From Aureobasidium sp. EXF-3400 (Eukaryota; Ascomycota; Dothideomycetes; Dothideales; Saccotheciaceae): DNA of 64,000 nucleotides. Both the position numbers and the translations under genes were made by a program. Position 1 is the first letter of the stretch; each line of letters opens with the position of its first letter. Location: the NCBI GenBank assembly GCA_024195585.1, contig SWBL01000140.1:1-64000 (forward strand), written 5' to 3'. Positions 1 through 12,699 of the stretch are shown piece after piece. The notes beneath the pieces were generated by a model that was not told the DNA's origin, made no database searches, and was given only the letters and a program-made list of their open reading frames with translations.

Positions 1-216
1 ACAAGAACCTCGCCGCACACGTCTCGCCCGCTTTCCGTGTCGAGGAGGGTGACCAGGTCACCGTTGGCCAGTGCAGACCTCTCTCCAAGACCGTGAGCCG
101 CCCTGTTTTCCTACAGCCACAAGAGCTGCTTCTAACACCATACCCAGGTCCGCTTCAACGTCCTCCGTGTCCTTCCCCGCACCGGCAAGGCCGTCAAGCA
201 GTTCTCCAAGTTCTAA
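1..216 (+). CDS. rps11: 40S ribosomal protein S11 (uS17), 3' end
   Basis: This is the C-terminal part of the small-subunit ribosomal protein uS17, which binds 18S rRNA in the body of the 40S subunit. The window opens inside the gene. The last two exons are 1-92 and 148-214 plus the stop codon at 214-216. They read [17 protein letters not shown], then [11 protein letters not shown], then [19 protein letters not shown] and SKF, which is the conserved end of eukaryotic uS17. The 55-nt intron (93-147) has a GTGAGC donor, a CTAAC branch site at about 132-136 and a CAG acceptor, and it falls between SKT and VRF without changing frame. The 5' part lies outside the window. Identity is very secure from the conserved HVSPAFRV and [16 protein letters not shown] blocks. 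Confidence 0.95.
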
Positions 217-3200
217 GCTGCTCGCTACGTCAACAACCATGGTCATTTTCGGGAGTCTTCTCTGGGATGGGGCAGCAACACAGGCCGCAGGAAGAGCAAA
301 ATAGTCCCTTTACTGCAGCCTTGAAAAAGCAACGTGCCTTTGTCGCATCATCTTTTTTTCCTTCAAATACCATCACAACCCCCAACGACCACCCCACCGA
401 CACTCAAAAAAGGAAAAATATGGCTTTTTACGATACTTGCAGGAAGGGTTGTTTCTTTGTCTGCGCCAGTTGCGCTGCGGACGTTTGCTGTGTCGTAAAA
501 AGTCAATGCCACACGTTGAAACATGATTTTCTTTTCTCTCTGACAACTTCTGCTCTCATTGTGTCTGTGATGAAGGAATGCGACAGCTAACCGCAGATCC
601 GATCACCCACAACGAGCCTCTGAGCACCATCGAACAGAAAGTCAATCGACTGGAACACCTTCAGCCCGCCTCCTCATCCGTACTCTGGACAGACTCACGA
701 GGTCCCATTCAACATTTGGCCTCGGAACCGCAAAGTTCTGCCTCAAGAAAGCACCTGCTTCACACTAGCAATGAATACGATCCTGGCCTACCTCTCCCCT
801 ACGCGACATTCTCAGACAAACATTCTCTAGCTACGACTATCTGCGCATCCTTTTTCCACTCAGCCCTTTATGATGCCTTCTCGTCCTGTCGATTGTGATA
901 TGTCTGTGCCTTGTTGGATACTCTAAATTGATGTGAACCTTGGACCAGATACGCCCAAGCAAGCAGCTTGCGGGACTGCGATATGCTCTTCTTGTTTTGA
1001 CTCTTACTCCCTGACCTATTCTCAGACCTCACACTCATCCCGACCTTCACAAGGGGGTTAACTTGTCATCTGGAGGTACGTCGAAAAGTTCTGTCGTCAG
1101 TCGTTCCTGCCGCTACACTACTATCATGAAACTCATTCAGCACTACCTTCCTCAGCATAGCTCTTGCCTGCGTGCGCGTCTTGCCCTACGACATCGCATC
1201 CCTATCACGATCTTCTTTTCCGAGTACAATCTCGCAACTCACCACACCTCACCTTTCTACCTCTTACTTCTTCAAATCTTACTTCTCGAACTCTTGCTTC
1301 ACTACCCCTACCTCTACCTCTCGACTCTTTATGTCCAACACCTTTCTTGATATCTCTCTGCACTCCTCCCTCAGCCATGGAGTTTCAAGGGGTACAAAAA
1401 GCCTTCCTCCGTCGCTTTAACCACTACTGCCATCATATAGACCCATCTCGATCTTATTATGCTCTGTAACATACCTGGGCGGATGTGTCCTACGCACTCT
1501 GCCGTCTCTGACAACATTGTCAGGATCTATAGAGACTTCTTGAATGCGATACTCAAGTGCCTAATATCACAGATCCGGCTTGTGTGGATATGTTCCTTGC
1601 GACTCGCAAGAACTGCCAGACCGCTACACACATGCAAGATCAGTCAAGGCGTATTGTGCATAGTGATGAACCTCCTTCGTCGACATCAAATATGAATCCC
1701 TAAACCTACCTCACATTTGCTAACGTGATACTCAGAACACGGAAGGACTTGGCCGACATTGCAACCCTATACACCTCAATCATCCTTCCTGCAACCTATG
1801 ACTAACCGACAAATGACACGCTCCAGACAATCAAACTTTCCTCCGCAGCCTATCTCCTTGTCCCCGTGATCGAGGAAGGTACACACAATAGCCGCAGGGT
1901 TGCAGCAATCTGATTAGCTCGGGTGTCGCAACAGACCTGACGTCCGAGACACCCATGTCGCCCGCTACAGCGATCATATATGAACATCGGATTCATCTCC
2001 AAAAAGAAATCTTGGTCAACAGAAGAGCCGCAAGTAGCAACCCATCGAAAGAGACTGACATCCTAGGACCCTTTGCTGTCAAGACTCCTATACTCTGCAT
2101 ACTCGAATCGTGACGTCGATATCATAAAACCATGAACAATATGCAACTGTCTCTGGAACAGACCTGTCTTGGGTAGAGAGCTCTCGAGATGATGGAGATA
2201 CTACAAAGAACACACTCTACTTCACTGATAAGAATTGCCGTGATCAAGCTGTTGGATCTGTTGTTAGTCCGAGACCAAGTGGAAGAGACATACATAGATG
2301 ACAAATGATGCGAATTCTTCTTTTTTTTTTTCATCGAAGTGTTTGGTATACCTTCTGCGCTCTAGAGACGTTTGTGCTAGTACATCATAAACGCCTCTTC
2401 CACACGATGCAATGCAAGCAGTCCATGCAAGATAATCAATACATATGTGCATAGTAGTGTTTTGTAACGGGGGAGATGAACCGATGTCTTCCATCTGATA
2501 TCTAAAGGTTCGACACCACATACAGATCCCGAGTCAGAATGGTTGGAAGGGGTTTGAAGTCATCGTCGTATGCTGTTGATATGATTCAATCAGCAGCGAT
2601 TGGAGGTGAGGTAAGGATGATGAATCATGCTTCAGTCATATTTGCAATCTCGGAAAAGGATGGTATAACCACAACGACCAGTGCTGGTAATCTCATAATA
2701 CTACGCCATGATCTGATACCTACTAAGATGTGACACTAAGTACCACAAGCCTTCAACATACTGTGTGTAGGAGATAGACTTGATGGAAGAACAAAAATTG
2801 TGGTCGAAGAAGCGACCCTGTCACAAATCTCAAGTCATCTTTTCCTCTGCACAAAAAAACCGGATCCGAAAGAGGAAAAGGAGAAAAGAACGCATACAGG
2901 AATACAGAAGAGAAGTGGAAAGGTCCCTCAAGATAATGAGAAGATATACTGCTTCGTGAACCGATGGACCGCTCAGTAAGAGGTGACAGAGTTGTAAACC
3001 AGATGAGACGCAACTGGTTTCCAGAAAGGGCGCTCGACAATCAGGCAAATGATGTTAGATGTTCTCAAGACTCGAACCGCATGTATACCCAAGGAAACAC
3101 CTTCACTCGTCGTACTCAACATCAATCTCTGTTGGGTGAAGTGGTCAAGGAATCAGCTATACACTAGACCGTACTATGGTCGCGCGTTTGTGTGTGTTTC

Positions 3201-6200
3201 GTTCGTCTTTGTCTTCATCAGTTGATCATCATACGTGGAGAGTAATTGCATCGACAGAACACCAAAGTTCTTGAGCATCTGGAATATTCATAGGGACCAT
3301 CGCTGCCCAAGCAGCAAAAGCATGACAGATGAAAGTCCAGATTGCAACAGACAAAACTCTCGTCCTGGATCATCACGAGCTCCATCAAACCTTGGAGTCA
3401 TGCAGACACACCTTATCGCGGAAACATAGCGGTAGTGAAGATCTCAAAGGGGCCCAGGCTGGAAATGAACAGACGCCAGACTGCTCACTCATAGAGCACC
3501 TCCAGATGCTCCGATGAGATACGGGCGGTGGATGTGACAAAGGCCAAAACGACGTCGAAAATGACCCAATCGGGGAGAAACCGCTCTCTGGCTATCAAGA
3601 CGATCTCGAAGCTCAACCAGCTCATTTGAATTTGAGAGTTTGGCACCGTGGCACGTTGCAAGGAGTGTTGTACACAACCTTGACTTCAGGTTGTTGTTGA
3701 CTTCCGGCGGTGCTCCTGACAGCGGTTAACGTGATTCAGGCTGAGATACCCATCTCGTAAGATATACTCTTCGTCTTATGCAGCTGCAACGTCTTGAGCT
3801 TGTTGAGTGGACTCGTCTTGGAGGGCTAGGTCACAAAGGATACTCTGAGTCTATACGAGATGCTGACGGCCGAGGAATAAGATTCCACGTGTGCCCCACT
3901 GTATAGCAGCATCCAATCATGACCAGAGGGTTGAAAAGTATTGTGCCATCTCCAGAACTTTAACTTAACATTGTAGTAAGTCGTTGCAACTCTCGAAGGA
4001 ACTCGGACCTGCGGTGTCAGAACGACAGTGTCAAAAATCTGCAGATCAAAGGTCGAACACAATTATACTTGGTGTAGATCTCTCCTGAGGCTGTGTGTTG
4101 TCGTAGAGTTCAGGACTACCTGACGGCCGTCGTATCATTAGGCTCGATTAAGGTCGCCCAGTAAATGCTGTACGGTGCCGATCTTGGCTTGGTATACTGT
4201 ATCTTCCTCGATAGGCTCATTTCCAGAGGTTCCAATAAGAGTCTATACGGTGTACGAGCATACATACACCACATCAGTCATGTTCTTGCGTTTCAGATCG
4301 TCACGAGAGGTGGTTCGATGTACACGTCTAGTGACTCGTTGTCCAGAGTCCAGACGTTGTCCAGCAAAGTGCTGATTATCCGGCCGCGGGACCGTTGAAA
4401 GGACCGTGACGATTGCCTGGAAGAGAACGTTCTCTGGTTCAAGACTTGGAGTTAGGGCTTCGTTGGAGCGCGCGCTTTGTAAGTTGCCAAGCTGGTACTT
4501 GTGTTTGCGATCTCTGAAGTACCAAAGTCGCGTACCACTGCGCGACTCGCAAAGTGGTGTCATTCAAGCCTCGCACGCGGAGACTCTCGCAAATCGCGAT
4601 GGAGAAGAGGGTTTGGTTTCGCGTGTAGATCTGCCGGGTCATAGCCTTGAGCTTGAGCATGCTGCCTGTTTTCAGCTTGATAACGCAATCGTTCAAAAAA
4701 TCTTCTTCGCTTTGGGTGTGCATGGCTGAACTCAACATGTCAATTGAGGCTATGCGACCATAATGATTGTCCAGGATTGGGAGACGAAGCCATTCTCAGC
4801 GAGCCGCTCCTTCTGGAGCAGGTGCCGCTTTTTGATGATTGAAAGTGGAAATTTCATCTCGGACGCGTGGAAAGACGTGATGCGATACCGATTTCCTTCA
4901 TTTTTTTGCACGCAGATGTGCCGTCGAATGTGCCTTGGTCCGTAAAAAGCAGAGTCAGTATTGCATTACGTCTGGCATCGTCACTACTGTCGCTGCTGGA
5001 TGAAGGACATGTACGATATGCCGAAATAGACAGCCGTGACTACTCGCTCGTACGGAGTGTTTTGATTTTCCACGTGGGATGTCGACATCATGAGACACAC
5101 TCACACTGGTGGGGAGCACCAAGTCATGCTCCGACGCGACGAACTTGGGACTGGCTCCGCACGCCGACGATTGGACCGAATTATATCTGTTGATGCCGAA
5201 CACGCCGAGTGGTCGTTGATGAATGATCCCCGCTAGAGATTCTCGTTGGCAACGGAGATCCAGCGAGCTTGCTTCCACAGACCGGTGACCTATTCCCCTT
5301 TTTCACTGTCCACACCGCAACGCGCCTACATGAGCCTGCACCTTCTAACGTCTTAACAGATCCTTCTAATTCTTCAACGTCCTTACATATTCGCCGGACA
5401 GTTGGAGGTACGGAGTAACTTCAGCCTCCAAGTCGTATTGTCCGCTTCTTGAATCGCTAGTTCGCGACTCCAACAGAACGTCTTTCTTGCTCCGGCATCG
5501 AGACAATGCTTTGTGCTGTTCCAAAGTTTGGTACACTTCTGACTCTCTGACACCTCGGACTCAAAGCTTCGCTGCTCCCTGCTGATCTACTGCCTTTGTC
5601 GTCTTGCTTGATGGCTGGTGCTTCTCGATCAACAGCCCCGAGCTTCCAAATCTTCCTACTCCCTTGGCAGGTCCAACAGCAGCATGACGGTGCTAGTTGA
5701 CGAGACACGTTCGATGGTGATTATCTTGCTATCTGATCGATGCTTGCAACAAGGCACGTAACGAGATCGAGTACCTATTACCTGGCTCACAACTCCCGAG
5801 ATTTGACATACGTCAGAAGAGTTGTAATGGACATATTGACGCCCTGCTTGGTATCGCGGAAGCTGGGAGCATGGATGATTTCTTCCCCTTTAGTAGATGA
5901 CTGTGCCACAAAAGACCTGCTTTGAGATAGAGCACTGTCGTCCACGGAGCTGTGATCAATAGACTGTACATTAGCAACGCAGATGCATACTGCATGCCTG
6001 CATATATCGACCCGGTATTATGGTTCTTAAGAAACCCTCAGACTTCAGGTGGACATATGACTCGCAAATATGATCAATTTTCGATGCTGACATAGAAAAC
6101 TGCGCAAACGTTCGGCCGGTCGCACCTACTTCTTCCTTGCTTCTTGTTCAAGCCACCGAACAAAACCGTCCCATTGTGGATCTGCCGCTCAGCTAAAAGT

Positions 6201-6887
6201 CTGAGCATCGAGAAGCTTTTAGAGTTCACTCAAAGTGCCTGTCAGTCGGTCCATGTGGCCTTTTTATTGCTATGGAACTATACGGCCGTATGCTACAAGC
6301 ATTCCGCTTACTCCCTGCATACAGCACACACCGTCGACTGAGTTTGCAAATTTACTGTTCAGACTCCATAGCCGTTGAACAGTTTTTCTTGTTCCCTGAT
6401 TTTTGTTCAAGAGCAAGATCGAGGTAAACCGAAGCAGCCGCGCTAACCCATTCCATCAGCTTGGATCGGGTCGAGAGACGCCGTGCCGACATCCGGCTCT
6501 GGAATGGTTCGACCTCGGCATTAGCCATGACTGAGCGAACGAGGCAGGACGGCACGTAGAACGTGAAAAGACAAGAGGCAAATATTTTGTCAAATCTGTG
6601 ATATTGACAGTGTTGATACATTAATGCTAAGCGAGTGTAGTAATAGTAGGGGTATCTAAAATCAAGAGTGAACGCCGTAACCAGTAACATGAGGAGAAGA
6701 TACAGACATGGATGCTGATACCATACTCCAAGAGGTATCAATGACCGGGTAGCCAGCGCCGGCTAGCATGCTTAAATCTGGACAGATTCTAGGAGTTGAT
6801 CACATTGGTCTCATCGATGCTAAGACAGAGAGCATCGTGAGAATGTGAGATAGGAAGGCGCGAAATTTTTGTACAGGTGTGAGATCT
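217..6887. other. 6.7-kb gene-poor stretch
   Basis: After the 3' flank of rps11 I find no open frame with a recognisable domain, no conserved motif and no plausible exon chain on either strand. Open frames here are short (mostly under 130 codons) and overlap in several frames, as expected by chance at about 50% GC. The stretch holds a T homopolymer near 2322-2331 and a pyrimidine-rich tract at 1195-1376. The 6352-6887 part is the 3' flank of the minus-strand bZIP gene. Long non-coding transcripts or fast-evolving small genes cannot be excluded. Confidence 0.6.
1195..1469 (+). promoter_or_regulatory. CT-rich leader-like tract before a 30-codon ORF
   Basis: About 180 bases (1195-1376) are strongly pyrimidine-rich on the plus strand, with repeated CTTCT/CTACCTCT words. 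They end directly in CAGCCATGG at 1372-1380, a good start-codon context. In filamentous fungi such tracts typically sit around transcription starts and 5' leaders. The ATG at 1377 opens only 30 codons (MEFQGVQKAF...) before TAA at 1467-1469. It may be a first exon, a small ORF, a non-coding transcript start or chance. No downstream exon could be joined convincingly. Confidence 0.22.
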
Positions 6888-8752
6888 TCAACGACCGTGG
6901 GGCGGCAGATTGAATCGGTTGTTGTTCTCATGGCGTGCATAGGGGTTGATGGGACCAGTCATCGGCGGGGCCTGCATGATAGATGGAGGTGGTGGGGGAG
7001 GAAGATTCGACGCAGGCATCGCGGCATGAGCCATTGAGGGCTGCGGCAACGAGGATGCGTGAGCGGAGCGAGCCGCCATCTGATTGTGATGAGTCTGCAT
7101 CTGATGTTGAGGCATCATTACAATTGCCGGTGGCGGAGGTGCGTGATTCTGCGCCGGTGCTTGTACATATGTCTGTGGCATGGGCGAATCGCCACGCTTG
7201 CGCACATTCCGGATCGGTTCAGGACTGTTTCTTTGAGCTTCAGCATAGCGACCTTGGTTTGTTTGGGTAGCTCCGCTTCCGTTCCTTCTACTCCTGGGCG
7301 ATTGCGGACGAGGGAGGTGATCGCGACCTCCAGGAAACTGCGATATGATAGAAGCGAGGATGTCTCTGTCCTGTCTGTAGAAGTCTGCTTCCTCAGTCAT
7401 TTCCTTGACTTGCTGCTCGAGTCTTGAGATCGACTGTGAGGCTTCCATCTCCTTTCTCTTGCGGCGCTCACGGAACCTTGCACTTGCACCAGCATTTCGA
7501 CGTCTCTTCTCGTCCGCAACGCGGGACGCTGCTTGAACGTCAACAGGGAAGCGAGCATCTCCTTCGGTAGTCTTGAGAGTCATCATCTGAACAGAATTCG
7601 AACCAGGACCATTGAGAGTGACGTGGTATGAATCCGAGACGTGCGGTGCTGAGGTGCTAGGGGTCATACTGAGCCCTCTGCCTCTGTGAGCGTCAGACAC
7701 GGAAAGATAACCAGATGCATGTGCATCGCCAGGAGGTGAGGTTTGATCGTAAGCCGAATAGTCAGGACTAGGACTGGTGCTGTAACGCTGAGCGGAACCG
7801 GACTCAGGGCTAGCCGTTCTTGCAAGATGAGCTGTTTGGATGTATCCTGGGTGTGCGTAACCTATGGCCGGAGGTGCAGGAAGAGGTGGAGCGCCATTTG
7901 CACCGGGCTGTATGGTGTATGGTCTGGAACGAGGAGATACAGGAAACGGATTTTGCTGAGCATCCATAACACCATTTGGAGCGTTGAGGTGAGACAGGCT
8001 GATAGCTCTTCGAAGAGGAGATTTAGGTGTCAGCAGTCTCCTTGGTGCACTGTTCAAGGGTTCGGTCAAGAGAGGCAGCGAAGTGTTGTTTCCAGGTCCG
8101 GATAATGAGGCAGGTCTTTGGGATGTCGGGCTGAGAGGAGGTAGCGTTGGTGCTCTTTCGTGTGGTGAATCAATCTCGTCTGCTTTCCTTCTGCGTTGAG
8201 TAGACATTGCATTATCATCAGTAACAGGGTTGAGGACTGAAGGTAGAGTGACCGATCGAGGCACAGATGGAGATACGGGAGTCCTCACGAGGGGAGGGAG
8301 CTCGAGTCCTCTGGGAGGCAAGAGCTCTGGTCCATGTCTCTGGGCTTGGGGAGAGGATGTTATTGATCCGTGGTAGCCCGAAGAGGTGTTGGATGCATGT
8401 CGCGAATGGGAGGCGGGTGCTATGATACGGGCATGTCCATCGTTGTCGTGTATCGATGGAGGGCCTTGGGTGTTAGACCAGTATGACATGAAATCCTTGC
8501 TTTGCGCCTGCCTACTCTCCGACGATGCTGACCATGAGCGTTGCTGGCCACTGATGGCAGCGTTACGATCGCCTCCTTCAACCGACAAGAAAGGTGAATC
8601 GTATCGCAACGGCCGGCTGTCAGGGATACTTCTGGTCACACCAAAGTATTGGCTGTGATGACCTTGATCGTGGGAGAGGGCGTGCAAAGGACGAGGTGCG
8701 AAGTCTGGGATAGCCAGCTTGACTGATGACGTGGGACGAGAGGATCGTCCCA
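6888..8752 (-). CDS. bZIP transcription factor (start exon not located)
   Basis: The frame encodes about 620 residues of a nuclear DNA-binding regulator. The first ~400 residues and the C-terminal ~150 are disordered and rich in Ser, Pro and Gln. A bZIP lies at roughly residues 412-470. Its basic region, RRRNAGASARFRERRKRKE, fits the N-x7-R bZIP signature (NAGASARFR). A heptad zipper, ISRLEQQVKEMTEEADFY, follows. A C-terminal PPPPP-rich tail ends at the TGA (6888-6890). The 5' end of the frame has no ATG: the first in-frame Met is about 87 residues in, although the preceding sequence (VKLAIPDFAPRPLHALSHDQ) looks coding. A pyrimidine-rich TTACTACAG acceptor sits at 8753-8761, so an upstream exon probably carries the start codon. 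The subfamily (Gcn4/Zip-like) and target genes are not determined. Confidence 0.85.
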
Positions 8753-11700
8753 CTGTAGTAACTGGATAGAATATAGGACTGAGGGTATATTGCTACTCGT
8801 GAAGAAAGGTAGCAACAAGTAGGAAAGAGAGACGAGTCAAAGCTGATGGGACAAGCTAGTATCAGGTGTACCTAAACTCGGATGAGCAATCGGATGATGG
8901 AAAGTATGCCGGAGTGGAGAGATTGGTTGCTAGGCAAGTTGCAAAGGAGCGAAGAAGGTGAGTGCGGGAAGGGGTTGGACGTATGTGAGAGGGCGGCCGA
9001 GTATATGGGCTGGAAAGGTACCCGATCAACCAGACACCCAGACCAGTGATATAAGACGGATCGGCAGGTTGCGGTGAGTGTGAAATGACATGACAGCAGA
9101 CAATGCGCGGGCCAGATAAAGCCGGGGCCTGATTGGGAATGGCAACATCATTTTGCACAGGCAGGTGGGCAGCTGGCGTCGACGGAGATCGACTGAGTTA
9201 GACTTTGGTACTTGCACTGGGGTCGTAGAGCGGCAAGGCAAGAACTATGTTCGTGCATGCGAATGCTTCCTGAACGTTGGTGTCACACTAACTGACTAGG
9301 CGTCAACCAGCGCTGGCGGGCCCTGTCTCGAAGCTTGGACTGTCCCGAGCGTTGTACTCGAGAGTTGCCGGTGCTGGTCAGGTCCCGAAAAGTGTTGCCC
9401 ACCTGTGCTGTCTTTGCAGAGACTCGCTTACAGACTTCTCGGGCTCCAGCATCTGTCGTCGCATTTATCCGACTCTGCGAGCCATGGAATCTCATATCTG
9501 ATCAAAAGTCTCCGCGTGGCCTTGGGTAGGGTCAAGGCGGCCTGAGCCAACATCAGTCGCTCAGATCTTAGCCAGAAAGAAAGCCTGCCGATGACCCTCC
9601 CTCGGTAGTCGTGGAGCGAGTGTTTCCAAACAAGCAAACCGTATCACTCTGGCCGCATTCGCTCATCCATGCGAGTCGGCCACCACCTCTTTTACCCATC
9701 GAAACGCACGACCCCAGGACATGTGGCGCTGTGTCATCCGTCTGTGCCCATCGGCGTGCTCACGCCCTCTCATTTGTGCGAAAAAAGGATCGTGAAGGTT
9801 TTCGGTACGCGCAACCTTATTGCCGCTTCGACCCGGCGAGTCAAGCCATCCGTGGGAAGTTTGCGTCTGCTCATGACTTTGTCCAGGGGGTCGAGGGCAA
9901 GGTATGACGACCGTAGCTGGAGCGCTTCTACCACAATCTCCAGGCCGTCGCGGGCCACTTCGTTGCGAATCAGCTCTCAGATCTGCTTCCCTTTTTCGTG
10001 ATTCGTCACTCAACCCTCCGAGGGATACAAAACATGGCTTCATACTGCATACTCTAGCGGCGGGTTGCGGAATTAAACAGCGGTTAGTCGAGCGTGTATG
10101 TCCAAAATCCCGTACAAGCCACCCATCTGGAGCGACACGTTTTGCATGTGGTTATAACCGTTGATCCGCGACAATCTCAGAGCATGTCAAAGTTTTGGAC
10201 TTGAATCACCGTGAAACATATCTAACTTTGGCCCTTGCATGCCATCATCGTGTCGCCAGTAGATGGTGTGTAATATGGCGACATTGCTGAACCCTGCTGC
10301 CCACGAGGTATTTTCCTATCAAAGTTTCATTGCATCTGTCTGATTCAAATGCTGCTGGTCACGACTGACTCGCTCTTATGCTCGGTCCAATTACAACTCG
10401 GGATAGCACCTATCAGCATCTTGGACCCAGTGATTTCTGTAGGGTGTGGAGACGACTACGCACTGTTTCGTAAAGCCGTTGCTCCTTTCAGGTAGCCAGG
10501 AGCATGAGTTAGATGATGGCATGCATATTCAGAGCATCTGTTCGCTTCTCGAATGGAGTCAAGCGACAGAGAAAGAGAATAACCACCAATCCCATCAAGT
10601 GTGGCTTGAGGGATGGCACTTACAGCCCGCATGCGAGCATGCGTCATGTGAGGTATAGAACCGCCGACGTCTGTCGTGAGGCACATGTGGTGCCAACAAA
10701 ACAATGCATCTTCTTTGTCTAATAGAATTATGATAATTGGTTGGAAATTTCCTGCTTGGATGCTGCTGCCCAGGCGACCAGTCACGGTGAACGAGTCACG
10801 GATGCACTCTCGCTCGAACGGATATGCATACCATGCAGGTCGCGACGTGTGCTGGCCTTTGCGCACTGCATGGTGTACACACTGAGTACGATACCGGCCC
10901 TATCTGGTACATCGGGAATGTATGCAACATGCTATCGACTTCCACTCCACCTTAAGCTCGGCAGATTTCCAGTCGCGTAAGTATAGTTGCAACACCACTG
11001 CAGTTCGGGTTATCATATTCTCGGGACCACAACCTTGACATGACTACCTCGAAATCGTGCCTCTTGGGTTGGTGCTTGCGACTGACCTCGAAACGAGAAC
11101 ATTAACAAACTGACATCACCCTTTGCTTGCAAGGCGCAAAACTCTACCTTCCTTACATGGATCCTTAGACTTCGTTTCGTTTTCTCACTCCATTCTAGCG
11201 GCCGTTCCCGCCGTTTTGCAGATTGTGACTTGCGTACACAGTCGCTGATAGAAGACTTCTCGAAAGAGAAGGTGGGGATGGAACGGCGTTCCGACCATCG
11301 ATCCTCGCGTTTCGTCTTGCTCTGTCAGCAGAGTGGAGGTCGACCCTTTCCTCCCGCCCTGACGAGTTGAGCGAAGCGATCGCGAGTCGCCAAATACCCA
11401 ACGGTCGTGTTTCAGAATGGTCTTCCCAAATTGTTTGTTCCTCTGCCAGATTGGGGCCGTACGTATGCGGCACGAGCTTACGACATTGGCGAGGACGGGA
11501 CGTCGAGCAGGATGCATTCTTTGACTGGATTTCGAGGCTCGGTTGCCAATTGTCGTCATCTCGGTAAGCAAGACAGCGCATGTTGCATGTACCGAGCGGT
11601 TTACCAAGTAGCCGGGCTTCTTTCGCTGCACGATATATATCTTGTGTGCGAACAGATAGGGCGGAACAAGCCCAAATCTCGCATCAATTTTCTACGATCA

Positions 11701-12699
11701 ATGGGATGTTTACCAGGGATGGTACACCAACGAGTCGGCCGGTGCCCCGCGTCCGGTTCGCTGCAAATCATCATCTCTCGCGCAGAGATATGTGGAAGGT
11801 TCACGCTTACACTTGCCGCAGGCTGCCGTTGGCGAATTCACGGCTGCTGTTGTGGGGCCTGCGCGACTGCAAGCTCGGATAGAGCCACGAGGGCAGCGGT
11901 CTGGGCGCGCGGGCTGCCACGTTTTTAGAATGGGGTTTAGAACAGCTACGGAACGCTGTTCTGCAGCCTCAAGCCACCTGCTTTTAGCCTCTTCCATTCA
12001 TGCAACCGACCTGAGGTAAAGCATACACCGTACTCCGTACAAGACGATCATGGTCTTCACCTTTATTATTTTGGTGTTGACCTTGTTCTATCCCTCCCTC
12101 CGAACATGAAAACAATATCGGATTGCATATCACATACCCCTGGCTCCTAGATCATAGTGAAGCTAGGGCGTGATCAGCGAGCCCATGTACGAGGTTTTGG
12201 TGCTGTATAGCCGACGTCCATAAACACCCTGGCTGAACTTAAACCACGCCATCTATTTCAGCTCCACTCGGCGCCGTAAATCTGCATTATCCTGGGGATC
12301 TACGTCAATATCGACGTGCGTTGCTGACGATTATTCTTGAAGCCAGGCACAGCAGTTGAATTGACTTTCTAAGTTCATGGCATGAAGATTACGATGCCCT
12401 CAATCGTGTCTGTTACCGTTCCGTCCAAGCCCAAGCACGCCATGATACAGAGTAGCCAGCTGAGCAGAAGCGGATGGTCTTGCGAATCGTTTATGAAACA
12501 CGGTTGAGGTGTGACCTCCCGTCCCGAAGTTGCCGCGCTTCCAGAATCGGTTGAGAAGAGTGATAACCATTCATTTCTTGCTCTTTCTATTTCTAGAATG
12601 TATCGAACGCCCTCCACAATGTGTGCAATCTAGAATCGTCTCGGCTTTCCCGAGCTGCAATTCACGTGGGCTGATCTGTCCATTGAATACCTCAAGCCA
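8753..12699. other. 3.9-kb gene-poor stretch
   Basis: The 8753-9250 part is the likely promoter and leader of the minus-strand bZIP gene and should contain its missing first exon. From 9250 to 12,699 I see only overlapping short frames without motifs, including a 173-codon plus-strand frame at 11407-11928 with no domain and atypical Cys/Arg-rich composition. The last few hundred bases are the 3' flank of the SMP-30-like gene. No RNA gene or repeat was recognised. Confidence 0.55.

Noticed and set aside
9663..10043. 126-codon minus-strand open frame in the bZIP-SMP-30 interval
   Set aside because: Several frames are open at once here and none has recognisable structure or exon signals.
11407..11928. 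173-codon plus-strand open frame
   Set aside because: No motif, Cys/Arg-rich unlikely composition, and overlapping open frames on the other strand; consistent with chance.
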